Below are positions 43,158 to 51,838 of a DNA stretch of 64,000 nucleotides, one piece after another. Origin of the DNA: CAZGXI01 sp964529715 (GTDB lineage Bacteria > Chloroflexota > Anaerolineae > Aggregatilineales > Ch27); the NCBI GenBank assembly GCA_964529715.1, contig CAZGXI010000024.1, forward strand, positions 22,499-86,498, given 5' to 3'. Position 1 is the stretch's first letter; the number at the start of each line of letters is the position of its first letter. Under the pieces are notes generated by a model. That model was not told the DNA's origin. It saw only the letters and a program-made list of their open reading frames with translations, and did no database searches. Both the position numbers and the translations under genes were made by a program.

Positions 43158-44576
43158 GTGGCAAAAATGCGGCGTATGATGGTTCTGCTGGCAGCCGTTC
43201 TGGCGTTTGCGGGTGCGGCGAGGGCGCAGGGGCCGGAGCCGGGCGCGCCCGGTCTGGGTGATCCGTATTATCCCGGCCTGGGCAACGGCGGTTACGACGC
43301 CCTGCACTACACGCTTGATCTGAACGTGAACCCGGACGAAAACACCCTCGACGCGACGGCGACCCTCAATGCCCAGGCGACGCAGGACTTGAGCGCCTTC
43401 AACCTGGATTTTTCTGGCTTCACGATCCACGCGCTCACCGTCAACGGTGCGCCTGCCGACTACCGTCGTAGCGGGCGCGAACTAACCGTCATTCCGGCGG
43501 AACCACTGCTCGATGGGGAAGCCTTTGTCGTCGTGGTGACGTATAGCGGCACGCCACGGCCGTTTGAGCCGCAGGCGGTTCCCCTCTTGATGGGTTGGAA
43601 CACCTATGAGGGGGGCGTTTACGTCGTCGGGGAGCCGGTCGGCGCGTCGCAGGTCTACCCGGTCAACGAGCACCCGCTGGATAAGGCCACCTACACCATC
43701 CGCGTCACCGTGCCGCCGCCTTACGAGGTCGCTGCCAATGGCCTGCTGGTCGAGGCCAGCGACAGCGGCGACACCAGGACTTACGTCTGGGAGGCCAGTG
43801 ACCCGACGGCCAGCTACCTCGTCACGATCAACATCGCCGATTTTGACGTGGTGAAGGATGAAGGGCCGGGCGGACTGCCGATCCGCAGCTTCTACCCTGC
43901 TGGACGGGGGGCAGAAGGGGTTACGGTCTTCGCGCGGCAGGTGGACATGCTCGAATACTACAGCAGCGTGTTCGGCCCGTATCCATTCGAGGCTTACGGT
44001 GTGGTGGTCGCCGGTACGGAACTGGGCTTCGCGTTGGAGACCCAGACGCTGGTGCAGTACGGCAGCGAGGTGCTGGAAGGGGACTCGGAGGAGGTGATCG
44101 CCCATGAGCTGGCCCACCAATGGTTCGGCGACAGTGTGGCGCTGGCAAGCTGGCAGGACATCTGGCTGAACGAGGGGTTCGCCACCTATGCGTCGGGGCT
44201 GTGGCGGGAGCACGCCCATGGGCGTGAAGCCTTTGACGCCTGGATCGGCGAGCTGTATGCCTATGTGAGACGGGTTGCGCAGTTCCAGGAGCCGCCGGGC
44301 CGCCCCTCGCCCGACGATCTGTTCAGCCTGAACGTGTACTATCGCGGTGCGCTGACGCTCCACGCCCTGCGCGAGCGCATCGGGGACGCGGCGTTCTTCA
44401 CCCTGTTGCGCACGTATGCCGACACCTACCGTAACGGCAATGCCCGCACGGAAGATTTTATCGCCCTGGCAGAGGAGATCGGCGGACAGGACCTGGATGC
44501 CTTTTTCGACGCCTGGCTCTATCAGCGCCCGCTGCCAGACACCCCCGCAATGGGCCTGAGCGCAGGCCGGTCGTGA
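43158..44576 (+). CDS. Secreted M1-family metallopeptidase
   Basis: 472 residues, with a signal peptide (MVLLAAVLAFAGAARAQ). The N-terminal beta domain (about 35-230) leads into a gluzincin domain with the zinc motif HELAHQWFGD (near 316) and, 18 residues later, LNEGFATYAS with the third ligand Glu. The GxMEN exopeptidase motif is not in its usual form (the region reads VVAGTELGFALETQ), so aminopeptidase specificity is uncertain. The C-terminal helical domain is short. The start may be GTG at 43158 or ATG at 43167. Probably acts outside the cell on peptides. Confidence 0.9.
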   Translation: MAKMRRMMVLLAAVLAFAGAARAQGPEPGAPGLGDPYYPGLGNGGYDALHYTLDLNVNPDENTLDATATLNAQATQDLSAFNLDFSGFTIHALTVNGAPADYRRSGRELTVIPAEPLLDGEAFVVVVTYSGTPRPFEPQAVPLLMGWNTYEGGVYVVGEPVGASQVYPVNEHPLDKATYTIRVTVPPPYEVAANGLLVEASDSGDTRTYVWEASDPTASYLVTINIADFDVVKDEGPGGLPIRSFYPAGRGAEGVTVFARQVDMLEYYSSVFGPYPFEAYGVVVAGTELGFALETQTLVQYGSEVLEGDSEEVIAHELAHQWFGDSVALASWQDIWLNEGFATYASGLWREHAHGREAFDAWIGELYAYVRRVAQFQEPPGRPSPDDLFSLNVYYRGALTLHALRERIGDAAFFTLLRTYADTYRNGNARTEDFIALAEEIGGQDLDAFFDAWLYQRPLPDTPAMGLSAGRS

Positions 44577-44595
44577 TTTTCTCTTTGTATGAGCG

Positions 44596-44631
44596 GCCCT
44601 TCCCCTGATGGATGCAGAGGGGAAGGGCTTT
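44596..44631 (+). terminator. Terminator-like hairpin after the M1 gene
   Basis: Perfect 11-base stem GCCCTTCCCCT/AGGGGAAGGGC (44596-44606 with 44618-44628), followed on the plus strand by TTTATC. It lies in the convergent gap and may work in both directions. Confidence 0.6.
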
Positions 44632-44646
44632 ATCTGAAGGCTGGGA

Positions 44647-45375
44647 TCAGCGCACCGGCAAGACCTGAATCTGGTCCAGCGTCACGCTCAGCATATTCAT
44701 CGACATCCACCCGGCGCGGCCATCCGGCAGCACGACCTGCGCCCACTGGTTGTAGAGGTCTCGCCCAAACAAAACGACTGCCGTGTTGGGGCCGATGGTT
44801 TCGATCCGCTGGGCGGTTGCCCTCGGCGCACTGTACAGGTAGGCTGTGAAGCGCGTGGTGGCAGGCAGGCGCGCCGCGCCGACGGGTATACGCGGGCCGG
44901 CGAAAGACGGCAATCCCGGCGTTGCAGCCGATTGGGCCAGACAGGGCACATTGAATGTGGCCGAGGCCAGCAGGTCTGCTGCGCGACCGCCGGGATATGC
45001 CCCGACGTATTCATAGACCTCGATGCGGACAGGGTTAGCCCTGGGATCGGGCGCCAGGCCGTGCTCGTCAGAAACGGCGAACTGCCAGTCCAACGCGCTG
45101 CCTGCGCTGCCGCCGATGATGTTGAATAACAATGTGCCGACGCCATCGGTGATGCGGATGTTGACGTTGTCCATGCCGCCGCCGTCGTCGGTGGTGAAGT
45201 CGCCGGTTAGACTAAGTTCCAGGGCCGGGCCGGTGCAGTCGAAAGCGTGCAACGTGATTCCCCGGATTGCTGCTGCGTGGACGGGGCAGACGTTCCCGGC
45301 GAGCACGCCCGCCGTCCCGGTGATCAGCAACAGGAGCGCGCCCAGGCGTTGTAATGTGGATGACGCGGGCTGCAT
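44647..45375 (-). CDS. Secreted protein with C-terminal SH3-like domain
   Basis: 242 residues from MQPASSTLQRLG, after a strong AAGGAGG site. A signal peptide (LLLLITGTAGVLAG) is followed by a domain with FDCTGPALELSLTGDFT and DNVNIRITDGVG (about 40-150), which looks like a small beta-sandwich. An SH3-type repeat ends the protein (FTAYLYSAPRATAQRIETI, then WAQVVLPDGRAGWMSMNML). It is third of three neighbouring secreted proteins with the same C-terminal phrase W-x-x-V-x-LPxGxxGW. Role unknown; probably surface or wall-associated. Confidence 0.85.
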   Translation of the reverse strand: MQPASSTLQRLGALLLLITGTAGVLAGNVCPVHAAAIRGITLHAFDCTGPALELSLTGDFTTDDGGGMDNVNIRITDGVGTLLFNIIGGSAGSALDWQFAVSDEHGLAPDPRANPVRIEVYEYVGAYPGGRAADLLASATFNVPCLAQSAATPGLPSFAGPRIPVGAARLPATTRFTAYLYSAPRATAQRIETIGPNTAVVLFGRDLYNQWAQVVLPDGRAGWMSMNMLSVTLDQIQVLPVR

Positions 45376-45397
45376 CTTCTCCTCCTTGCTTGTGGCG

Positions 45398-46744
45398 CTA
45401 CTGCACGGCAGGCAGCGCCGCGATCTGCGGCAGGACGTCGGCGAGCACCGAGGCGGCAATCCAGCCGTACTGCCCGCTCGGCAGGATCGCCAGCACCCAC
45501 TGGCTGGTCGAGTCGCGTCCGACCAGCGTGACCAGCGTGCCGGGATCGAGTGCGGCCAGCAGCGCCGAGGATTCGTTCCGCTCGGCGCGCACGGTAGCCC
45601 CATACCGCGCCAGGACTGTCTGCCAGAAGGCGGGCGAGGCGATCCCCGCCGGGGGCGTGTTCGGGTTAGTCTGGACCTGCGAGGGAACCTGAAGCGGCGG
45701 CTGGACCTGGCCGGGATTGGCCGGCGTGATGTAGCCGGGCTGCGGCTGCGCCAGCGACCCGGCAGTGGCCGGGTTGATCCCGGCAATCGAAGGGTCCAGG
45801 AACGGCCAGGGCACGGCAGGGTTGGCGTTGATGTACCCCTGGGGCGGCTGGACCACCTGCGGGGCAGTGTTTTGTGTGGCCGGCGGCGTGGTGCCTTGCT
45901 GACGGGGGCGCGGAACTTCGGACCCGCCACCGCTTCCCGGATTGGTGTTGGGATTACCGTACTGGAACCAGACGTCCGCGCCGAATGCGCCGCTTTCGGT
46001 GGTGTAGAAGGCGTGCCAGGTATTCCAGGCGTGGAAGTACAGGTCTGCATACCAACCGTCGCCGTAGCCGAACTGACCCACGTACTGCCCCGGCTGGTAG
46101 AGACTGGGGTTCATCTGCGCGCCGGGCGTCGTGCCGATCCAGCGACCAACCGCCTGGGGGGTGATGCGGTAAAACTGAATGTCGCCGTTGGGCATCCGGT
46201 AGACGACCGCCGTGCCGCTGCTGAACAGGCGCTGGATGCCTCGCTGCGTTTCGCTGGCGACTGCTGCATCGGTGTACGTGGGGGCGTTGGGGCCGGTGCT
46301 GGTAGAGGGTTGTCCGCCGCTGCCGGGGGTGCCGCCGCCGGGCGTGGTGCCGCCCGTGCAGTTGTTGTAGGAACGGATAGTTTCGTCGTGCTCCCCGCCG
46401 CCATTATCGACCTGCACGACCCGCACCGAGATGTTGGTTCCGTTGGGCTGGGCCGTCCAGGCGATAGGGATGCTGATGATGTCGTCGGCGTCAGGGGCAG
46501 GGCGAGAGCCGGAGGCCAGCACCGTGCCGGGGCTGCCTGTCACGAAGACGCTGTAGTTCAGGGTGTTCGGCGCGGGAGGATATGGTCCGCCGCCGAAGAT
46601 GTAGTTAATGGTAGCGATCACGGAAGCGCAGGTGGTGAAGCTGAGGTTGAGATCGTCGATGATCGCCTGCGTCGGCTGCGTGCCCGCCAATGACAGGATC
46701 AGGGTGACGACGAGGCCAGCCGCGAGAAAAGATTTACGGATCAT
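45398..46744 (-). CDS. Secreted SH3-like protein with an unnamed central domain
   Basis: 448 residues from MIRKSFLAAG, since AGGAG lies 7 bases before this ATG; the ATG 6 bases earlier is too close to it. Signal peptide to about 29. Domain one (about 30-130) has a Cys pair and NISVRVVQVDNGG. The central domain (about 165-270) reads RLFSSGTAVVYRMPNGDIQF, PGAQMNPSLYQPGQYVGQF and AWNTWHAFY, and is shared with the gene at 46959-48143. A Pro/Gln-rich linker follows, then an SH3-like C-terminus ending YGWIAASVLADVLPQI. I know no family name for the central domain. Confidence 0.85.
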   Translation of the reverse strand: MIRKSFLAAGLVVTLILSLAGTQPTQAIIDDLNLSFTTCASVIATINYIFGGGPYPPAPNTLNYSVFVTGSPGTVLASGSRPAPDADDIISIPIAWTAQPNGTNISVRVVQVDNGGGEHDETIRSYNNCTGGTTPGGGTPGSGGQPSTSTGPNAPTYTDAAVASETQRGIQRLFSSGTAVVYRMPNGDIQFYRITPQAVGRWIGTTPGAQMNPSLYQPGQYVGQFGYGDGWYADLYFHAWNTWHAFYTTESGAFGADVWFQYGNPNTNPGSGGGSEVPRPRQQGTTPPATQNTAPQVVQPPQGYINANPAVPWPFLDPSIAGINPATAGSLAQPQPGYITPANPGQVQPPLQVPSQVQTNPNTPPAGIASPAFWQTVLARYGATVRAERNESSALLAALDPGTLVTLVGRDSTSQWVLAILPSGQYGWIAASVLADVLPQIAALPAVQ

Positions 46745-46892
46745 TGCCATGCTCCTCTGACTCCTCTTGCTTTCATCCTAATCCATTTTCGTTTTCGCAC
46801 AATATCGCCCGGTGTTCCTATATTGTTCGGATTGGTCGATTTATTCCAACTATCAAGACCAAAGAGCGTCAGGTTTCTAAATTTGCGGTTGG

Positions 46893-46920
46893 AAAAAAAG
46901 GCGGCCCCTTAGGAGCCGCC
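46893..46920 (-). terminator. Rho-independent terminator
   Basis: On the minus strand GGCGGCTCCTAAGGGGCCGCC forms a stem of at least six pairs and is followed by seven T. It lies 39 bases after the stop codon at 46959 and separates this gene from the next one downstream. Confidence 0.85.
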
Positions 46921-46958
46921 CCAATGTTATCGTCACAAAGGTGAATGCGTGCGCGGGG

Positions 46959-48143
46959 CTAACCCGACGCCACCGGCAGGCCCAACACCTGTGCCAGGTT
47001 CACCGACAGATAGCGCGTCGCCATCCAGCCGTACTGTCCGTTCGGCAGCACGCCCAGCGCCCACTGCCCAGAAGCATCCCGCGCGCTCAGCGAGACTGCC
47101 ATCCCTGCCGGGATAACCGTCACACGCCGCGTGGCCGTGCTCGGCCCGACGCGCACACTCAGCGGCACGCGCGCATAAGCCGTTAGCGTGCCCACCAGCG
47201 GCACAGCAATGGGCTGTCCCATCTGAACGATGGCGGGTAGGGTGGGCGTGGGGATGCCGCGCGGGAACAGGGTGGGGAAGGGGATGACGACCTGCCCCGC
47301 CGCAACGGTGGGAATAACTCCCGGCTGGCCCGGCTGCGCCTGTGGCTGTTCGTTGGGAGGCCGCCCGGCGCCCGGATCGCCGTAATGGAACCAGGCGTCG
47401 GCCCGCTGTGCGCCGGTGTTGTCGAAGTAGACGGCGTGCCAGGCATCCCAGCCGTGATAGTAAAAATCTACCCGCCATGAGGTGATCGGGCTGGTGAACT
47501 GCCCCACACGCTGCCCTGGCTGATAGAGGGCCGGGTTCATTTGCGCGGCAGGGACATTGCCCACGAATACGCCTTCGCCGCCCCGGATGTGGTAGAACTG
47601 CACGTCGCCATTCGCCATACGGAAGACAACGGCGGTCAGGAGATCGTCATACAGGCGCGAGACGCCTGCTGCGCTTTCAAGCTGCGAGGCCGGGACGGGC
47701 GTCTGAGTGGGGGTGGGTGTGGCCGTCCCGCCGATGGGGGTGCCCCCGCTGGCCCCGCAGGCATAGGCAACACTGACTGACGAGATCACCAGCGGCGAGG
47801 CAGCAGAGTCGATCTGATCAACGGTGACGCGGATGGTCTGACCGGTCGGTTCTGTGACCCAACCCAGCGCGGCGATCACGTCCTGTGCGGCGGCAGGCGC
47901 GTTCACCAGTAGTTGGGCCAACTGCACGTCGCCGCCCGCCGTCACGCGCGCCGCCGTAAAGCGCAGCCGATTGGGGGCCGTGCCGCCGACCACGTTATCG
48001 TAGTACACGGTGACAGTGACGCCGGAGCAGGTCGCGGTGGTGAGGCGCAGGTTGCTGACGTTGGCGCTGGCGGGGGAGAGCGTCAGCAGCAGGGCCAGGG
48101 CGACGACTCCGCCGACTAGGGATAAAAGAACTCGACGAGACAT
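46959..48143 (-). CDS. Secreted SH3-like protein with the same central domain
   Basis: 394 residues. Signal peptide (LVGGVVALALLLTLSPASA). A first beta-domain (about 28-130) has LRLTTATCSGVTVTVYYDN and TVDQIDSAA. A Thr-Pro linker (TPTPTQTPVP) follows, then the central domain (about 155-260: AVVFRMANGDVQFYHIRGG, AAQMNPALYQPGQRVGQF, HGWDAWHAVYF, ADAWFHYGDP). A Pro-rich spacer leads to an SH3 domain with SVRVGPSTATRRVTVIPAG and QWALGVLPNGQYGWMATRYL. Its own terminator lies downstream. Probably exported. No enzyme motif. Confidence 0.85.
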   Translation of the reverse strand: MSRRVLLSLVGGVVALALLLTLSPASANVSNLRLTTATCSGVTVTVYYDNVVGGTAPNRLRFTAARVTAGGDVQLAQLLVNAPAAAQDVIAALGWVTEPTGQTIRVTVDQIDSAASPLVISSVSVAYACGASGGTPIGGTATPTPTQTPVPASQLESAAGVSRLYDDLLTAVVFRMANGDVQFYHIRGGEGVFVGNVPAAQMNPALYQPGQRVGQFTSPITSWRVDFYYHGWDAWHAVYFDNTGAQRADAWFHYGDPGAGRPPNEQPQAQPGQPGVIPTVAAGQVVIPFPTLFPRGIPTPTLPAIVQMGQPIAVPLVGTLTAYARVPLSVRVGPSTATRRVTVIPAGMAVSLSARDASGQWALGVLPNGQYGWMATRYLSVNLAQVLGLPVASG

Positions 48144-48243
48144 GGTAAAAATCCTCGTTGGCGTGTTTTTGTCTTGTCATTTCTATTGTGGCGCATTTTC
48201 GCCGCGTCGCAAACCTGCGCTTGGTCCTACGGGTGGTGGAACG

Positions 48244-49701
48244 TCACTCCCCCACGTAGCGCACGCGCCAGACGTGCCCGTAGATGTAATCCGCCACTAC
48301 CAACGCGCCGTCCGGATCGACCGCCACGTCAATCGGGCGGATCAGACCGGTGACGAACGGCTGCGCCGATGGTTGCCCGCTGGCGAGCACCTGCACCCGG
48401 ATCACACGCTGCGCGCCCGGCACGCCGTTCCACAGCGCCACGAACAGGTTGCCGAAGAAGTCAGCGGGGAACTGCGCCCCCGTGTAGGCGACGATCCCGC
48501 GCGGGCTGGAATCTTCCCGCACCAGCAGCCAGTCGGGCACAGGCGTCAGGTCCGGCGGGATAACCGGACATTCCGCGCAGCCGCGCAGCCGCCAGTACGG
48601 CCAGCCGTGATGTCCGCCTAGCTGGACGCGCATCACACGGTCGCCGGGGCCGATGTATAGCCCGGTGTCGCTGACATAGAGCGCCCCGTCCGGTGTGAAG
48701 GCCAGGTCGATAGGGTCGCGGAAGCCGTCCCCGATCACCTCGACTTCGCTCCCATCCGGCGGCAGGCGCAGGATTGTCCCTTCCCAGGGCGTCGGTGTGG
48801 CGTAGGTGAGCGGCAGGTTCGGGCTGACTTCGCCATGATCGGAGCGCGCGCCAGCGGCCAGATAGACGTAGCCGTCCGGCCCGAACGCGATCCCGTTCGG
48901 CTGCCCGGCGATGGCCGACTGACAGCACGGCAGGTCGTCGCGCAGCAGGCGCGGCGGATCGCCCGGCTGGATGCTCCACAGCGCGCCGCCGCCCGCCTCG
49001 GTCCGCCCGGAAACGTACAGAATGTCGGTGCCGGGACGGAAGGCGATTCCGCCGGGCGAGGGCAGGTTCTCCGCGATCCACTCCACGTCGCCCGATGCCT
49101 CGTCCAGCGCCACGATTGCACCTATGCGCGTGCCTTCCACCAGCACCGCCGCGTACAGCCGCCCGTCCGGGCCGTAGGCGATGCTGATCGGCTGACCCGG
49201 AAGTCGCGCCACGTGCGCCAGCGCGAACCCTGCCGGAACCCGGATGCGTTCCAGAAAGCCCGCCACGTCGTCCTCACAGGGAAAATCCCCGCAGCCCCAC
49301 CCGGCGGTGGGCGCGAGCGCCGCCTCGACGGCGCCTCCCAGCGGCGGCGGGGCGTCATTGGCGGGGCGGGCGGGTGTGAGCGTGATCACGTCCGGTGTGG
49401 GCGTCGGCGTGACAGACGGCGTGTAGGTCGGCGTCGGGGTGGGGGTAAAGGTCGGCGTCGGCGTGTCGGTGGACGTGGGCGTGTGCGATGGCGTGATGGT
49501 GGGCGTGATGGTGGGCGTCGGCGTGAAGGGCGCGCCGCCCCCGGCGATGCGCGTCGGCGTGGCATTGGCCGACGTGACCGCTGCAAGCGGCGTCACACCC
49601 GCGCCGCCCGGCGAGATCGCGCAGGCGAGGGACGAGGCCAGCAAGATGAGTGCGGCGAGGAGAGTGCTGAGTTTTGAGTGCTGAGTTTTGAGTTTGGGCA
49701 A
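48244..49701 (-). CDS. Lipoprotein with sorbosone/glucose dehydrogenase-like beta-propeller
   Basis: 485 residues. The lipobox is in LLASSLACA, then a long Thr-Pro linker (about 40-110). The propeller (about 125-485) has repeated PDGRLYAAV, GPDGYVYLAAGARSD, FTPDGALYVSDTG and DPDGALVVADY blades, plus GHHGWPYWRLRGC, as in PQQ-dependent soluble glucose and L-sorbosone dehydrogenases. Activity is not certain, as many homologues only bind sugars or cell-surface ligands. The first codons (KLKTQHSKLST) derive from a duplicated ACTCAAAACTCAGC repeat, so translation may really begin further in. Confidence 0.83.
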   Translation of the reverse strand: MPKLKTQHSKLSTLLAALILLASSLACAISPGGAGVTPLAAVTSANATPTRIAGGGAPFTPTPTITPTITPSHTPTSTDTPTPTFTPTPTPTYTPSVTPTPTPDVITLTPARPANDAPPPLGGAVEAALAPTAGWGCGDFPCEDDVAGFLERIRVPAGFALAHVARLPGQPISIAYGPDGRLYAAVLVEGTRIGAIVALDEASGDVEWIAENLPSPGGIAFRPGTDILYVSGRTEAGGGALWSIQPGDPPRLLRDDLPCCQSAIAGQPNGIAFGPDGYVYLAAGARSDHGEVSPNLPLTYATPTPWEGTILRLPPDGSEVEVIGDGFRDPIDLAFTPDGALYVSDTGLYIGPGDRVMRVQLGGHHGWPYWRLRGCAECPVIPPDLTPVPDWLLVREDSSPRGIVAYTGAQFPADFFGNLFVALWNGVPGAQRVIRVQVLASGQPSAQPFVTGLIRPIDVAVDPDGALVVADYIYGHVWRVRYVGE

Positions 49702-49757
49702 GGGTCACGATTTCTTGGCGAACTTGGCGACTTGGCGGTTGAATTGTACCGCTGCCG

Positions 49758-50207
49758 CTACAACTCCGCCGTATCGAGCAGGATCGTCACCGGGCCGTCG
49801 TTGAGCAGTTCGACCTGCATCAACGCGCCGAAGACGCCCATTTCCACGCGCGCGACGCCTTCCCGGCGCAGTGCCTGGGCGTAGTGCTCTACCAGCGGCG
49901 CGGCGACTTCGGGCCGGGCCGCGTCGATGAAGTCGGGCCGCCGCCCGCGCCGCGCATCCGCGTACAGCGTGAACTGCGACACGACCAGCACCCCGCCGCC
50001 CACGTCCAGCACGGAGCGGTTCATCTTGCCCTGGTCGTCTTCAAAGACGCGCAGATGGGCGGTCTTGCGGGCCAGCAGATCGGCCTGGGCGGGGGTATCG
50101 GCGTGGGTCACACCGATCAGGGCCACGAAGCCCACGCCCACCGCGCCGACGACTTCGCCATTCACTGTAACCGATCCGCGCGTCACGCGCTGAAGAACGA
50201 GGCGCAC
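49758..50207 (-). CDS. dtd: D-aminoacyl-tRNA deacylase
   Basis: 149 residues. Hydrolyses D-amino acids (and glycine on tRNA-Ala) from tRNA, a proofreading role in the cytoplasm. The two active-site motifs face each other across the dimer: SQFTLYADARRGRRPDF and NDGPVTILLD (the Gly-cisPro motif). The start MRLVLQRVTRGSVTVNGEVVG is that of the family. Length is normal. Confidence 0.95.
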   Translation of the reverse strand: MRLVLQRVTRGSVTVNGEVVGAVGVGFVALIGVTHADTPAQADLLARKTAHLRVFEDDQGKMNRSVLDVGGGVLVVSQFTLYADARRGRRPDFIDAARPEVAAPLVEHYAQALRREGVARVEMGVFGALMQVELLNDGPVTILLDTAEL

Positions 50208-50240
50208 TAGAACTTGCCAACCTGGGGTGATAAATACAAG

Positions 50241-50825
50241 TTAGTCGAGATTAAGTAACTGCTTCAGTCCGATTTCGATGTGATCAAGGACGCGAAGCAC
50301 TTCTTTTCTATCCTTGAATCGGTGTGCTGCATCACTTGCGCGCCCATACATTCCATCAATCAACTTGCTAATGGCGTCCTCAAGTGCCAAAATATTCTCT
50401 ACAGTTTCTTGTTCCCTAGAACCTGCTCCTTGTGATTCCAAGATGTATCTTGCTCTTTGTCTTCGTGTTGGTCCAGATGCATTTGTCTCCTGTTTATACC
50501 ACTTCTGAGCTTTTACCTTTTCATCGGGGGCCATTATTCTTAAAGTCTGAGCAAGTATCTCCCTGATCTCATGAGCAGTACCAGCCCAAGACGAACGACT
50601 TGTGTCCTGAATGTCAGTTTTAACCTGGGCGTAGCTACATGCTAAGGGTTCGGATAGTTTCAGGAGAGTCTCATATATTTCATTGGAGACAAAGATTGCT
50701 GTCTTCGTACCACTTTGTTCAACAGAAGTAGCGGAAGATGGAGTATAGCCAGCGAGGTGCTCTATTGCTGCCCTGGCACTATCTATCCTGCGTTGTGCCT
50801 CTTGCAGATCGCGCAAGATACCCAT
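50241..50825 (-). CDS. Predicted pPIWI-associating-nuclease-like protein
   Basis: 194 residues, mostly helical. The phrase SSWAGTAHEIREILAQTL then MAPDEKV, later GPTRRQRARYIL and GRASDAAHRFKDRKEVLRVL, resembles the family named predicted pPIWI-associating nuclease. I place it there from memory of the motif order, with moderate confidence. The gene is about 45% G+C where I counted, against about 65% in neighbours. Only 8 bases separate it from the gene upstream, so the pair is one transcript. No Piwi or other nuclease gene lies beside it. It may be a partner or toxin in a defence unit. Confidence 0.5.
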   Translation of the reverse strand: MGILRDLQEAQRRIDSARAAIEHLAGYTPSSATSVEQSGTKTAIFVSNEIYETLLKLSEPLACSYAQVKTDIQDTSRSSWAGTAHEIREILAQTLRIMAPDEKVKAQKWYKQETNASGPTRRQRARYILESQGAGSREQETVENILALEDAISKLIDGMYGRASDAAHRFKDRKEVLRVLDHIEIGLKQLLNLD

Positions 50826-50833
50826 CTGTCAAA

Positions 50834-51643
50834 TCACTCTTCATTTCCAGGGCGAGGGAGAAGGTTGTTTGCAATACTTCTGAATATAGCCTCGTACGTT
50901 TCTGGTGATGCGTTCTCAGGAAGGTGAATCTGGATGTTGAAGTGGAACTCTGGTGTTGGGGACTTGTATGGAGCACTGAATTTAGGCGCTCGTATAGACA
51001 AGTGCGTTTCCTGTACCTGGGATGGTGTGGTGTCAATCGAAGGTTCTGTCTGTTGACCTAGGGATTTTCCTAAACGTTCAAGTGCCATATCACGGGATAC
51101 AAGCAACTGCTTTCCTGATACTTCCTGTATTAGCCCAAAATCGTTGATGTTATCTCGGATTACTTCCCAACAAAGCTCAACATCAGCATGTGGAACTCCA
51201 AGTTCTGACTCCAGAACGTCCATGGCTACTTTGTCAGTAGGTAAAGTTTTATCTTTGAAGCGAGTGACAAAAGCCGAAAAAATACTGTTAGCGAAGAGGG
51301 AATCATAAATAGCAGCACGTTTTTCAACCTCATTCCCTGCCTCCATTACTTTTCTACCGCGCTCCGTGAAACCGAGGTAATCAGCTTGGTAACTGCCGGT
51401 TAGAAGGCCATAACCACTATTCCCTGTACTTACCAGCATCCGGCTTGGCCCACTTTCAGGTGATTTACCTAACCTATGAAATGCGTCCAGCCTCCGAACT
51501 CGTTCACCCTGTCCTTCCGCATACATAGCTTCTGCTAGGTCAAGTACTTTGCTCAAAGGGACGCGTGGAAACATACCTGCTGCGCGTTTTCCCTTTGCTT
51601 CTTGAGGTTGCTTTTTATCAGTAGGTGCATTCGGGTTAGACAT
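50834..51643 (-). CDS. DUF5343-like protein with winged-helix domains
   Basis: 269 residues. Residues about 25-100 (FPRVPLSKVLDLAEAMY, LGFTERGRKVMEAGNEVEKR) form a winged-helix-like unit, and about 130-190 (DVLESELGVPHADVELCWEV, GKQLLVSRDMAL) a second. The C-terminus FHFNIQIHLPENASPETYEA then IFRSIANNL is a beta-alpha tail that recurs in DUF5343-type proteins near defence genes. It is probably a DNA- or protein-binding regulator. Low G+C like its partner at 50241-50825. It is the first gene of the pair, and the region upstream (51644-51770) is very AT-rich and should contain the promoter. Confidence 0.6.
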   Translation of the reverse strand: MSNPNAPTDKKQPQEAKGKRAAGMFPRVPLSKVLDLAEAMYAEGQGERVRRLDAFHRLGKSPESGPSRMLVSTGNSGYGLLTGSYQADYLGFTERGRKVMEAGNEVEKRAAIYDSLFANSIFSAFVTRFKDKTLPTDKVAMDVLESELGVPHADVELCWEVIRDNINDFGLIQEVSGKQLLVSRDMALERLGKSLGQQTEPSIDTTPSQVQETHLSIRAPKFSAPYKSPTPEFHFNIQIHLPENASPETYEAIFRSIANNLLPRPGNEE

Positions 51644-51773
51644 TTTCCCCCTACCTCATTCCTAAAAACAGGATGTTTCATTAATTATTCTAAATTGGAA
51701 GTTAAGAAGAGTCAAGCAAAATCATGGAAATACCATAATGGGTGTTTATTCTTTAAGTATGAACTTACTACAA

Positions 51774-51800
51774 GTAGCGGCAGACTGAGTCCGCCGCTAC
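51774..51800. repeat. Palindrome GTAGCGGC/GCCGCTAC
   Basis: Eight-base perfect stem with an 11-base loop, at the boundary where low-G+C DNA of the island changes to high-G+C. It also lies past the stop codon of the cytidylate kinase-like gene and might terminate it. Confidence 0.5.
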
Positions 51801-51838
51801 CGATTCTGCGCGCGAGATGCGCCCAGCCGCCTGCCGCA

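Noticed and set aside
45023..46693. Plus-strand open frame opposite two SH3 genes
   Set aside because: Crosses a real intergenic ribosome site and two signal peptides on the other strand.
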